Below are positions 27,709 to 35,718 of a DNA stretch of 64,000 nucleotides, in pieces (within the stretch, counting starts at the first letter, position 1; each line of letters begins with the position of its first letter). The stretch is from Streptomyces sp. NRRL B-1347. Its GTDB lineage: Bacteria > Actinomycetota > Actinomycetes > Streptomycetales > Streptomycetaceae. The notes beneath the pieces are model-generated. The model did not search any database. It had not been told where the DNA came from and saw nothing but the letters and a program-made list of their open reading frames with translations. Both the position numbers and the translations under genes were made by a program. Location: positions 1-64,000 of the forward strand of contig NZ_JOJM01000002.1 in assembly GCF_000720325.1 (NCBI RefSeq). The letters run 5' to 3'.

Positions 27709-28101
27709 AGGTGACCTCGCGGACGCAATCGTGCCCCTGACGCTGGCCTCCGCTTGCTGATCGGTCACGGGAGGCGCGGGCCCGGTGGACAACTCCCGTG
27801 GCGGGAGCGCCGCGTGGTGCTTCGGGCGGCATACGGCTACCACTATGAAGTTCTGTTGTTCTGTACCGCTGGGGGTACAGGAGTGCCGTATGCGGGGCCT
27901 GACAGGACCCAGACTCTGCCGTAGCGAGATGCCGGGAGGCAATTCCGAGTTGCGTGTGAAAGCTCACATCCCGTTTGTCCCAGCAGTTTTACGGAAACAC
28001 AGACGCACGGGGCCGAGGCCCCACTAGGCTCTCTCGCTTCACCGGTCGCGGCCAATCGCCGCAGCCTCAGGGGCATTTGACCGCACCTCAGTCCTGAACC
28101 A
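27709..28101 (-). other. Upstream region of the transglycosylase gene
   Basis: This is 393 bp without a gene. It holds a 7-bp hairpin CTGTACC-GCTGGG-GGTACAG (27861-27880) and a short inverted repeat TGTGA-AAGC-TCACA (27954-27967). It is less GC-rich than the genes. In other streptomycetes such genes often have a c-di-AMP (ydaO) riboswitch here, but I do not find its conserved core. Confidence 0.4.
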
Positions 28102-28139
28102 CGAAAATCCCCCGTTCCGTGCGGAACGGGGGATTTTCG
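28102..28139. terminator. Terminator after phoH
   Basis: An 18-bp perfect stem, left arm CGAAAATCCCCCGTTCCG, with a 2-nt loop. It lies 18 bases past the PhoH stop. Confidence 0.85.
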
Positions 28140-28156
28140 CGCTTCGGGCGAAACGG

Positions 28157-29476
28157 TCAGACCTGGCCGTCCTCCAGCATCTCCGTCACCAGGGCCGCGA
28201 TCTGCGAGCGCTCCGAGCGCGTGAGCGTCACATGGGCGAAGAGCGGATGCCCCTTCAGCTTCTCGATGACGGCGACCACTCCGTCGTACCGCCCGACCCT
28301 GAGGTTGTCGCGCTGGGCGACGTCGTGGGTCAGGACGACGCGGGAGTTCGCGCCGATCCGGGACAGGACCGTCAGCAGGACGTTCCGCTCCAGGGACTGG
28401 GCCTCGTCCACGATGACGAAGGCGTCGTGAAGGGAGCGGCCCCGGATGTGCGTGAGCGGCAGGACCTCCAGCATGCCCCGCGCCGACACCTCCTCGATGA
28501 CCTCCTTGCTCGCGACCGAGCCGAGCGTGTCGAAGACGGCCTGCGCCCAGGGCCCCATCTTCTCGGCCTCGGTGCCGGGCAGATAGCCGAGCTCCTGCCC
28601 GCCCACCGCGTACAGCGGCCGGAAGACCATCACCTTCTGGTGCTGGCGCCGCTCCAGGACGGCCTCGAGACCCGCGCAGAGCGCGAGCGCGGACTTGCCG
28701 GTGCCCGCGCGGCCGCCCATCGAGACGATGCCGACGTCCGGATCGAGGAGCAGGTCGAGCGCGACGCGCTGCTCGGCGCTGCGGCCCTTGAGGCCGAAGG
28801 CCTCGCGGTCGCCGCGGACCAGGCGCACATTGCCCTCGGCCGTGACCCGGCCGAGTGCCTTGCCGCGCTCGGACTGGATGGTCAGGCCGGTGTGCACGGG
28901 CAGCTCGGACACCTCGGGGACGTACAGCGTCTCCGCCTCGTAGAGGAGGTCGACCTGCTCACCGGAGAGGGTCAGTTCGGACATGCCGGTCCAGCCGGAG
29001 GAGTCCGTGATGGCGAGCTCCGCGCGGTACTCCTCGGCGAGGAGACCGACGGAGGACGCCTTGATCCGCAGCGGCAGGTCCTTCGACACGACGGTGACGT
29101 CGTATCCCTCGGCCTGGAGGTTGCGGGCCACGGCGAGGATCCGCGAGTCGTTGTCGCCCAGGCGGTAACCGGCGGGGAGCACGCCGGGATCGGAGTGGTT
29201 GAGCTCGACGCGCAGCGTCCCGCCCAGGCTGCCGATCGGGATGGGCGCGTCCAGGCGCCCGTACCTGATGCGGCAGTCGTCGAGCAGGCGCAGGGCCTGC
29301 CGGGCGAAGTAGCCGAGTTCGGGATGGTGGCGCTTGGCCTCTAGCTCCGTCACTACGACGATCGGCAGCACCACTTCGTGCTCGTCGAAACGCGCGAGCG
29401 CGTTCGGGTCGGCGAGCAGGACGCTGGTGTCGAGAACATAGGTGCGCCGGCCTTGCTGGCGCTTCGTGCTGGTCAC
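28157..29476 (-). CDS. PIN domain-PhoH fusion ATPase
   Basis: A 439-residue cytoplasmic protein of the PhoH2 type. The N-terminal PIN ribonuclease domain (about 1-150) has acidic active-site residues in [20 protein letters not shown] and GDNDSRILA. The C-terminal PhoH P-loop ATPase has Walker [13 protein letters not shown] and Walker [14 protein letters not shown]. Mycobacterial PhoH2 is a sequence-specific RNA helicase/RNase, so RNA unwinding and cleavage is the best guess. GTG at 29476 ([11 protein letters not shown]) is preferred; the frame continues to 29563 without further conserved residues. Both catalytic halves look intact. Confidence 0.88.
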   Translation of the reverse strand: MTSTKRQQGRRTYVLDTSVLLADPNALARFDEHEVVLPIVVVTELEAKRHHPELGYFARQALRLLDDCRIRYGRLDAPIPIGSLGGTLRVELNHSDPGVLPAGYRLGDNDSRILAVARNLQAEGYDVTVVSKDLPLRIKASSVGLLAEEYRAELAITDSSGWTGMSELTLSGEQVDLLYEAETLYVPEVSELPVHTGLTIQSERGKALGRVTAEGNVRLVRGDREAFGLKGRSAEQRVALDLLLDPDVGIVSMGGRAGTGKSALALCAGLEAVLERRQHQKVMVFRPLYAVGGQELGYLPGTEAEKMGPWAQAVFDTLGSVASKEVIEEVSARGMLEVLPLTHIRGRSLHDAFVIVDEAQSLERNVLLTVLSRIGANSRVVLTHDVAQRDNLRVGRYDGVVAVIEKLKGHPLFAHVTLTRSERSQIAALVTEMLEDGQV

Positions 29477-29776
29477 CACGGAAGGACGTACCCCCTCGGA
29501 TGAGGTCGGGGAGCGACGGAGGGAACTGGGCCGGTGTGCGGCCCCCATGCGCGGGCCGGGCACCGGCCCTCCGTGTCGTCCGCGCTCACCGCGCGGTCGT
29601 CCTTGCGCAAAGGGCCTCCCGGGCGGACGGCCCCGTGCCGTCCGCTGAGATACGGCGCCCGTGAATCGGACGCCGACCTGGAGGGCTTATTCCCTCGAAC
29701 AAGCGCAGCCATGCCATGGCATATGACGGCGCGTTGGTTAACTCCCGGTTACCGAGTCCTCAGTCCACCCGGTTCG
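29477..29776 (-). other. Spacer and leader between phoH and isoprenyl transferase
   Basis: No gene is seen. It contains an inverted repeat GGGCCGGTG (29528-29536)/CACCGGCCC (29561-29569) that would form a hairpin in the phoH leader. ATGCCATGGCAT is a 12-bp palindrome near 29710. Confidence 0.4.
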
Positions 29777-30538
29777 TCATCCACCGTAACGGCGGTGGCG
29801 CGCGGCGTAATCACGCAGCGCACGCAGGAAGTCCACCTTCCGGAACGCCGGCCAGAAGACTTCGCAGAAGTAGTACTCGGAGTGAGCGGACTGCCAGAGC
29901 ATGAAGCCGGACAGGCGCTGCTCACCACTCGTCCGGATCACCAGGTCGGGGTCCGGCTGGCCGCTGGTGTAGAGGTGCTTGGAGATCTGCTCGACGTCGA
30001 CGCTGTCGGCGATGTCCTCGATGGAGGTGCCGCGCTCGGCGTGGTCGAGCAGCAGGGAGCGGACGGCGTCGGCGATCTCCTGGCGGCCGCCGTAGCCGAC
30101 CGCGACGTTGACGAGTATCCCCTTGTTGGTGTCGGTGGCCTGCTCGGCCTCCTTCAGGACCCGCTGGGTGCGGCCGGGGAGCAGGTCGAGGGTGCCCACG
30201 TGGTGCACGCGCCAGCGGCCGTCGGCCGCGAGGCTGCGGACCGTCTCCTCGATGATGCCGACGAGCGGGACGAGCTCCTCGTCGGGGCGGTCGAGGTTGT
30301 CCGTGGACAGCATCCACAGCGTGACGACCTCGACGTCGGTCTCGGCGCACCAGCCGAGGAACTCCTCGATCTTGTACGCGCCCGCCTGGTGGCCCTGCTC
30401 GGTGGTGCCGCCGGAGGCCTTGGCCCAGCGGCGGTTGCCGTCGAGGATGACGCCGATGTGCTTGGGCACCTGCGCGTGATCGAGGCGGCCCTCCACCCGG
30501 TGTGCGTACAGCCGGTACACCAGGTCGCGCAAGCTCAC
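29777..30538 (-). CDS. Isoprenyl (cis-prenyl) transferase, UPP synthase family
   Basis: A 253-residue cis-prenyltransferase that condenses isopentenyl diphosphate onto an allylic primer, making undecaprenyl or decaprenyl diphosphate for wall assembly. Conserved region I is HIGVILDGNRRWAK, with the Mg2+-binding Asp. STDNLDRPDEEL and the C-terminal RTSGEQRLSGFMLWQ and SEYYF are also intact. The GTG start at 30538 follows GAGAGGTGG; the frame extends upstream to 30763 only through low-complexity Arg/Pro sequence. Streptomyces usually has more than one paralogue, so the exact chain length is uncertain. Confidence 0.92.
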   Translation of the reverse strand: MSLRDLVYRLYAHRVEGRLDHAQVPKHIGVILDGNRRWAKASGGTTEQGHQAGAYKIEEFLGWCAETDVEVVTLWMLSTDNLDRPDEELVPLVGIIEETVRSLAADGRWRVHHVGTLDLLPGRTQRVLKEAEQATDTNKGILVNVAVGYGGRQEIADAVRSLLLDHAERGTSIEDIADSVDVEQISKHLYTSGQPDPDLVIRTSGEQRLSGFMLWQSAHSEYYFCEVFWPAFRKVDFLRALRDYAARHRRYGG

Positions 30539-30789
30539 GAGATTCCACCTCTCACGAAAGTCGGCCGCTGCCCCGGGGGGCCGAACCGGCCGGGGGGGTC
30601 CTGGGGCCCGACGGCAGCCCCTGAAGCCGAAAGGGTACCGCTGCGCGGGGGGTCCCTCGGCCCGGGTGCCGTTACGGGCGGGAGAAAGCGGGGTATTAGG
30701 AACGCCCGCCCACGCCCCCGCCCTGAACCCCCGCCTCCGGCGCGGAAGGGGGGCGCACGACACGGGCGTTGGGGCGCCGCGACACCTCT

Positions 30790-30963
30790 ATCAAGCCCGT
30801 CCGGCGATTGAGGACGAGGCCGCAGGCCGACACCGCCCCACCCGGCGCCAGCTCACAGACCGCAGGACGCCCATCGAGCCCGTCCGGCGATTGAGGACGA
30901 GGCCGCGAGGCCGATCGAGCCCGTTCGGCACCTGAGGACGAGGCCGCAGGCCGATCAAGCCCG
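30790..30963 (+). repeat. Three tandem copies of a dispersed repeat
   Basis: Copies of a 41-bp unit with core AGCCCGTCCGGCGATTGAGG then ACGAGGCCGCAGGCCGA lie at 30790-30830, 30873-30914 and 30915-30955. A truncated start follows at 30956. Copies 2 and 3 abut head to tail; copy 3 has a diverged centre (TTCGGCACC). The 458-bp spacer they occupy has no gene. Confidence 0.8.
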
Positions 30964-30984
30964 CCCAAGCCGAACGCAGTGGCG

Positions 30985-30990
30985 TAGCTT
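30985..30990 (+). promoter_or_regulatory. -10 box of leaderless aldo/keto reductase gene
   Basis: TAGCTT lies six bases before the ATG at 30997; no ribosome-binding site is present. Confidence 0.45.
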
Positions 30991-30996
30991 CGTTTC

Positions 30997-32034
30997 ATGA
31001 ACGACTTCTCCGCGTACCGAGCCGCCCCCGACCGCTACGAGTCGATGGAGTACCGCCGCACCGGCAGGAGCGGCCTGAAGCTCCCGGCCGTCTCGCTCGG
31101 CCTCTGGCACAACTTCGGCGACGACCGCGCCCTGGACTCCCAGCGCGCGATCCTGCGCCGCGCCTTCGACCTGGGCGTCACCCACTTCGACCTGGCGAAC
31201 AACTACGGCCCGCCGCCCGGCAGCGCGGAGCTGAACTTCGGCAAGCTCTTCGCCCAGGACTTCGCCCCCCACCGGGACGAGCTGATCGTCTCGACCAAGG
31301 CGGGCTACCTCATGCACCCCGGCCCCTACGGCGAGTGGGGCTCCCGCAAGTACCTGCTGTCGTCGCTCGACGCCTCGCTGAAGCGCATGGGCCTGGACTA
31401 CGTCGACGTCTTCTACTCGCACCGCTTCGACCCGGACACCCCGCTCGAGGAGACCATGGGCGCGCTCGCGTCCGCGGTCCAGCAGGGCAAGGCGCTGTAC
31501 GTCGGCGTCTCCTCGTACAACAGCGAGCAGACGGCTCAGGCCGCGCGGCTGCTGCGCGAGATGGGGGTCCGTCCCCTCATCCACCAGCCGTCGTACTCGA
31601 TGATCAACCGCTGGACCGAGGACGACGGCCTGCTCGACACCCTGGAGGCGGAGGGCATGGGCTGCATCTCCTTCGTGCCGCTCGCGCAGGGCCTGCTGAC
31701 CAACAAGTATCTGAAGGGCATCCCCGAGGGCTCGCGCGCGACCCAGGGCAAGTCGCTCGACCCCGGGCTCCTCAGCGACGAGGTCGTACGCCGGCTCAAT
31801 GGCCTGAACGACATCGCGGCGCGGCGCGGTCAGTCGCTCGCGCAACTGGCGCTGAGCTGGGTGCTCAGGGACGAGCGCATGACGTCGGCGCTCATCGGCG
31901 CGTCCAGCGTGCGGCAGCTGGAGGAGAACGTGGCGGCCCTGTCCGGGCCGAAGCTCACGGAGGCGGACCTCGCGGAGATCGACGCCTTCGCGGTGTCGAC
32001 GCCGGGGACGAACATCTGGGCCGGACGGAGCTGA
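30997..32034 (+). CDS. Aldo/keto reductase (YghZ/Kv-beta-like, glyceraldehyde phosphate reductase type)
   Basis: A 345-residue NADPH-dependent TIM-barrel oxidoreductase. The family features are the catalytic Tyr region FDLANNYGPPPGSAE (about residues 63-77), the Lys in IVSTKAGYLM, and His in VFYSHRFDPDTPLEETMGAL. The C-terminal cofactor loop ALIGASSVRQLEENVAAL is also present. The sequence is close to E. coli YghZ, an L-glyceraldehyde-3-phosphate reductase that detoxifies methylglyoxal. The ATG is likely the mRNA 5' end. A GC-rich hairpin follows. The substrate is inferred only from family. Confidence 0.9.
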   Translation: MNDFSAYRAAPDRYESMEYRRTGRSGLKLPAVSLGLWHNFGDDRALDSQRAILRRAFDLGVTHFDLANNYGPPPGSAELNFGKLFAQDFAPHRDELIVSTKAGYLMHPGPYGEWGSRKYLLSSLDASLKRMGLDYVDVFYSHRFDPDTPLEETMGALASAVQQGKALYVGVSSYNSEQTAQAARLLREMGVRPLIHQPSYSMINRWTEDDGLLDTLEAEGMGCISFVPLAQGLLTNKYLKGIPEGSRATQGKSLDPGLLSDEVVRRLNGLNDIAARRGQSLAQLALSWVLRDERMTSALIGASSVRQLEENVAALSGPKLTEADLAEIDAFAVSTPGTNIWAGRS

Positions 32035-32130
32035 CGGCCGCGCCGCGCGGGGGTCCTGCGGCGCCCTGGCCGCGCCCGCGCCGCGCCCGCGCCGGGCTCG
32101 TGCCGCGCCCGCGCCGCGGCCAAAAGAAAA

Positions 32131-32167
32131 CGGGCCGGTCCGTGGGGGGGGGAGACGGACCGGCCCG
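32131..32167. terminator. Terminator after aldo/keto reductase
   Basis: A 13-bp stem, CGGGCCGGTCCGT, with an 11-nt G-rich loop. It follows an unusual A-rich CAAAAGAAAA. Upstream, 32065-32120 is a run of GCGCCGCGCCC-type repeats. Confidence 0.8.
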
Positions 32168-32366
32168 AGGGGGGGTTTCCACCATAACCCTTCGTAAGTG
32201 GTTCGGAGTGCATCGGCGTGCCACAACTACTCTCCGAGACCGCCCGGCGACTGCCTGACCCCCACGCCCCACCGGATTCCGGCCCTCGCGGCGCGATCCG
32301 GCCGTCGGCGGCGGTAGCCCCGAAGGGTGACGCGGGGGCGGGGCGCGCGCTTGACGCGGGGAGCGC

Positions 32367-32372
32367 TAGCGT
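32367..32372 (+). promoter_or_regulatory. -10 box of leaderless DUF192 gene
   Basis: TAGCGT ends six bases before the ATG at 32379, with no ribosome-binding site. A TTGACG at 32351 is too close (10 bp) to be its -35. Confidence 0.4.
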
Positions 32373-32378
32373 CGCGCC

Positions 32379-32741
32379 ATGGCGACCCTGACGGCTCCCG
32401 GCGCCGGGAGCCCGGTGGCGGTACCCCTCGAAGTGGCGGACTCGCCCCGCGCGCGGCGGCGCGGGCTGCTCGGCCGCGACGGCGTCCGCGGCGCCCTGCT
32501 GCTGCCGCGCACGAGCGCCGTGCACACGCTGGGGATGCGGTTCGCCGTGGACGTGGCATACCTGGACCGGGCGTCCCGCGTCCTCGCGGTGCGGACGATG
32601 CGGCCGGGCCGGGTGGGCCTGCCCCGGCTCCGGGCCCGGCAGGTGGTGGAGGCGGAGGCCGGCGCGATGGCGGGGTGGGGGGTCCGCAGGGGCGTGCGCC
32701 TGGTGGTGGACCTGGGCGGAGCCGATCGGAACGGCGCCTAG
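32379..32741 (+). CDS. DUF192 family protein
   Basis: A 120-residue small beta-rich protein of the DUF192 family. The family pattern is LEVADSPRARRRGLLGRDGVRGALLL, read as two consecutive parts. HTLGMRFAVDVAYLD and the C-terminal VVEAEAGAMAGWGVRRG also fit. Family members are often exported, but no signal peptide is visible here. The function is unknown; family genes are common near secretion or pilus loci, and a Tad locus lies 18 kb away. The ATG is preceded by a -10-like TAGCGT at six bases, indicating leaderless translation. Confidence 0.8.
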   Translation: MATLTAPGAGSPVAVPLEVADSPRARRRGLLGRDGVRGALLLPRTSAVHTLGMRFAVDVAYLDRASRVLAVRTMRPGRVGLPRLRARQVVEAEAGAMAGWGVRRGVRLVVDLGGADRNGA

Positions 32742-33027
32742 GAGCACGGTGCGGCGCTCGCGCCCGGGAAGAGCGCGCACGAGGCCGCGCAGCCCCCTCC
32801 ACTGCGCGGCACCCGCCCCGCGCAGCTTTGCGCCCGCGAATTAGCGTTGGTCTGAACTTACGTGAGTTCGGCGGCCGAATCGAGCCGGTGTACACAACAA
32901 TCGATAACAATGCTGAATCGGCGGCCACATCGCACCGGAGTCGCCCCGAATTGCCCGAATTGACGCGCGGGGCGCCGGGCTTCGGACTCCAGCGCTCAGG
33001 TGCCCAGGGGCTCAGGGGCTCACGGGC
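32742..33027. other. Gene-free, relatively AT-rich spacer
   Basis: Between DUF192 and the convergent HxlR gene. It contains an AT-rich block (32850-32930) with the inverted repeat GAACT-TACGTG-AGTTC and AACAATCGATAACAAT. Tandem GGGGCTCA-type repeats (32994-33035) run into the HxlR stop codon. No coding potential is seen. Confidence 0.45.
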
Positions 33028-33402
33028 TCAGGCTGAGCGCGCGGCCGCGGCGGCCGCCTTGGCCTCCTGGTTGGCCACCAGGCGCTCCATGTTCTCGTCG
33101 CCCCACACGCCGAGCGGCCCCAGGGCCCGGTTCAGCGACTGGCCGAGGTCGGTGAGGGAGTACTCCACCTTGGGCGGCACCTCGCGGTAGACCTCGCGGT
33201 GCACGATGCCGTCGGTCTCCATCTCCCGCAGCTGCTGGATCAGCATCTTCTCGCTGACGCCGGGGACGTGCCGCCGCAGCTCCCCGAACCGCAGGGTGCC
33301 GCCCGCGTACAGCGCCCACAGGATCAGGGGCTTCCACTTGCCGCCGACGACGTCCACGGCCGCGTCCAGACCGCACGCGTACGGCCCCTTGCCCTTCGCC
33401 AT
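33028..33402 (-). CDS. HxlR family transcriptional regulator
   Basis: A 124-residue MarR-like winged-helix regulator of the HxlR family. A conserved N-terminal Cys10 (YACGLDAA) is followed by GGKWKPLILWAL, the recognition helix region VSEKMLIQQLREME and the wing EVPPKVEYSLTDLG. Members with this Cys often sense quinones, aldehydes or oxidants. The Ala-rich C-terminal tail after residue 110 is not conserved. The ATG follows GAGGAG. The target is unknown; the neighbours are a methyltransferase gene upstream on the same strand and DUF192 convergent. Confidence 0.9.
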   Translation of the reverse strand: MAKGKGPYACGLDAAVDVVGGKWKPLILWALYAGGTLRFGELRRHVPGVSEKMLIQQLREMETDGIVHREVYREVPPKVEYSLTDLGQSLNRALGPLGVWGDENMERLVANQEAKAAAAAARSA

Positions 33403-33471
33403 GTGCCAACTCCTCGTCCGCGTACGTCCACTGCCTCACTTACCGGATCGACAGTACCGCCGGACGGGCGG

Positions 33472-34260
33472 TCAGCGCTTGCGTGCGTCGAAGAGGTGCC
33501 GGGTGCTGTGGGCCACGAACGGCCCTTCCTCCCGGATCAGCTCGTGCAGCTCGCGCAGTCGCGTCCGGTACGCGTCGACGGTGAACCCGGGCACCATCCA
33601 CACCACCTTCCGCAGGAAGTGGACGACGGCCCCGACGTCGAAGAACTCCATCCGCAGCCGCTCGGCCCGCAGCGACACCACGTCGAGCCCGGCGGCCTCG
33701 GCCGCGGCCCGCTCGCCCTCGGGGTCGCGGGCGTTCCTGACCTCCTCGGGCTGCTCCCCCAGGAAGTACTCGACGACCTCGAACACGCTGCTCGGGCCCA
33801 CGTGCTGGGCGAAGTACGTCCCGCCGGGCCGCAGCACCCGGGCGATCTCATCGAAGTGCGGCGTGACGGGATGCCTGCTGGTGACGAGGTCGAAGGCGCC
33901 GTCCGCGAACGGCAGCGGCGCGTCCTCGGCGGAGGCCACGACGACCGCGCCGCGCGGGTGCAGGAGGGCCGTCGCCTTCGCCACGTTCGGCGGCCACCCC
34001 TCCGTGGCCACGGCGACCGCGGGCAGCGAGGGCGCGGACGCCAGCACCTCACCACCCCCCGTCTGCACGTCGAGCGCGGCCGAAGCCGCCCCGAGCCGCT
34101 CCCCCATGCCCCGCGCATACCCCCACGAGGGCCGCGCCTCGGTGGCCCGCCCCTCGAACCAGGAGAAGTCCCAGCCTTCGGTGGGGGCGGCTTCGGCTTC
34201 GGCGACCAAGTCGTCGAACGTACGGGAACCAGCGGGTGCGCTGTTGCGGGAGGTGCTCAT
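33472..34260 (-). CDS. SAM-dependent methyltransferase
   Basis: A 262-residue class I methyltransferase-like protein. Motif I is degenerate: ALDVQTGGGEVLAS instead of the usual D-x-G-x-G-x-G. The post-motifs EDAPLPFADGAFDLVTSRHP and IARVLRPGGTYFAQHVG are standard. An N-terminal WDFSWFEGRATEARPSWGYA is typical of Streptomyces paralogues. The substrate is unknown. It lies 39 bases downstream of the T7SS-linked DUF6177 gene on the same strand and could be the last gene of that operon, but nothing shows a functional link. Confidence 0.8.
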   Translation of the reverse strand: MSTSRNSAPAGSRTFDDLVAEAEAAPTEGWDFSWFEGRATEARPSWGYARGMGERLGAASAALDVQTGGGEVLASAPSLPAVAVATEGWPPNVAKATALLHPRGAVVVASAEDAPLPFADGAFDLVTSRHPVTPHFDEIARVLRPGGTYFAQHVGPSSVFEVVEYFLGEQPEEVRNARDPEGERAAAEAAGLDVVSLRAERLRMEFFDVGAVVHFLRKVVWMVPGFTVDAYRTRLRELHELIREEGPFVAHSTRHLFDARKR

Positions 34261-34299
34261 GGCCCGATGCTCTCAAGCACGGGTCCGGTCTGCCCGGAA

Positions 34300-35718
34300 T
34301 TACGTACGGGCCGCCGCGAGGTGACGGGTGAGCCCCTCGACGTCGGCCCAGGTGGCGGGGTCCGCGCCGTCGCCGAAGCGGTAGTGCAGCGCGGGCTCGG
34401 TCACCGGTCCGAGCGGGGTGGGCCGGTGCGGCAGCGGTGTGCGGCGGGCGTGGTCGATGCCCACCGCACGGACATCGGCGGCGCCCAGGGTGAAGGAGAC
34501 GGGGGCGGGCGGGTGCTCCAGGTGCGCGGGGACCGTGAGGTCGGCGCGGGCCGGGTGCAGCGTGACGAGCATGGTGCGCAGACCGTGCCGGCCCACGAGG
34601 ACCTCGGCGAGCGGCTCGATCGCGTCCAGGGGCGCGGGCGCACCGGCGGCGAGGCCGAGGGCGAGGGTGACCTCCTGGGCGACGCCGGTCCTGGTGCGCT
34701 CGACGCGGAGGGTGGCGAGCGCGGGCCGGTCCGGGTGGCCGACGACGAGCAGATGGCTGGGGTGCGGGGCACGGTCGCGGGCCAGGGCGGTCAGCTGCCG
34801 CGGCGACCAGGGCAGGTTGATGGGCTCCGCGGTGCCCCACCCCGCGGGGGCGTCGCCGGTGAGGTGCCGCCAGGCGGCCTCCAGGCCACGGCCCAGGACG
34901 AGGTCGGGGTCCGGGGCGTGGTGCGTACGGAAGGAGACGGTGAGCTGCCGCTCGCCGGTGGCTCCGGGCGGTGCGAAGGCCTCCGCCGCGGTGGCCTCGC
35001 CGTCCTGGTCGAGGCCGGGGGCGAAGGTGCCGTCCTGCCAGTGCAGCACGGCTCCGGACAGGCCGTCGTAGTAGCCGTGTTCGGGGTCCTGGACCACCCA
35101 GCGGTTCGGCGGACCGGTGAGGGCCGTGCGCAGGGGCAGGCTCAGTCGGGCGTGCGGCGGCGTGACGATGTGCAGGGCGCGCCCGGAGGTGACGGTGGTG
35201 CGCAGCACGTCGGAGAGCCACGCGGTCAGCGCGACGACGGGCCGGTCCACGATGACGACGGCCGTGGAGTCGGTGAGGACGTCGACGGCGGGCAGGGCGC
35301 CCTCGGGAGCCGGGGCCGCTGTGACCCCGCCGTCGTCGGGGGTGTCGACCACCCGGACGGTGGCGGCGTCCGGCGGCCAGGTGGTGCCGCCGAGCAGCAG
35401 CGTGAGGCGGCCGCAGAACGACCCGGCGAGCTCCTCGGCCTCCGGTACGGCCGTCGAGGCACGGGCCTCGGTCCACCAGAACGGCACCTCGGGCACGGGC
35501 ACCTGGGGGCCGAGGAGGCGCTCGGCCTCGCCCGGGGTGTGGACGATGACGGGCGCCTCGACCGACACGAGCGGTCGGCCCGTCGGCGTGCACAGGTGGA
35601 TGACCGCGTCGTCGGCACTCGTGCTCACGCCCAGTTCCGGGCCGCCCGCGTGGAGTCCGGCCAGAAGGGCCATCGGGTCGGGCATCGTGGGCGTCAGGGC
35701 GATGACGTCCTTGGTCAC
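34300..35718 (-). CDS. DUF6177-type protein of the T7SS locus
   Basis: A 472-residue soluble protein that I match to the DUF6177 group found beside Streptomyces eccC genes. It begins TKDVIALTPTMPDPMALLAG and has no membrane helix or ATPase motif. The sequence alternates beta strands with Pro/Gly loops, with FWWTEARASTAVPEAEEL near residue 85. The GTG start overlaps the eccC stop by four bases (GTGA) and has GAGGAGA upstream, so the two are translationally coupled. The role is unknown: possibly an EspG/EccE-like accessory or a secretion chaperone, by context only. Confidence 0.7.
   Translation of the reverse strand: MTKDVIALTPTMPDPMALLAGLHAGGPELGVSTSADDAVIHLCTPTGRPLVSVEAPVIVHTPGEAERLLGPQVPVPEVPFWWTEARASTAVPEAEELAGSFCGRLTLLLGGTTWPPDAATVRVVDTPDDGGVTAAPAPEGALPAVDVLTDSTAVVIVDRPVVALTAWLSDVLRTTVTSGRALHIVTPPHARLSLPLRTALTGPPNRWVVQDPEHGYYDGLSGAVLHWQDGTFAPGLDQDGEATAAEAFAPPGATGERQLTVSFRTHHAPDPDLVLGRGLEAAWRHLTGDAPAGWGTAEPINLPWSPRQLTALARDRAPHPSHLLVVGHPDRPALATLRVERTRTGVAQEVTLALGLAAGAPAPLDAIEPLAEVLVGRHGLRTMLVTLHPARADLTVPAHLEHPPAPVSFTLGAADVRAVGIDHARRTPLPHRPTPLGPVTEPALHYRFGDGADPATWADVEGLTRHLAAART

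Noticed and set aside
27954..27967. CRP-like site TGTGA-N4-TCACA
   Set aside because: The spacing is four bases rather than six, so the half-sites are out of phase for Crp; left as a plain inverted repeat.
27709..28080. c-di-AMP (ydaO) riboswitch upstream of the transglycosylase gene
   Set aside because: Expected from other Streptomyces wall-hydrolase genes, but the conserved core such as CCGAACCCGUCAGCUAACC is not present on the minus strand.
32351..32372. TTGACG/TAGCGT promoter for DUF192
   Set aside because: The spacer is only 10 bp; only the -10 box is retained.
33472..34260. Methyltransferase as a T7SS component
   Set aside because: It is on the same strand and close, but methyltransferases are not known T7SS parts, and its motif I is of a generic, degenerate type; kept as a separate gene.
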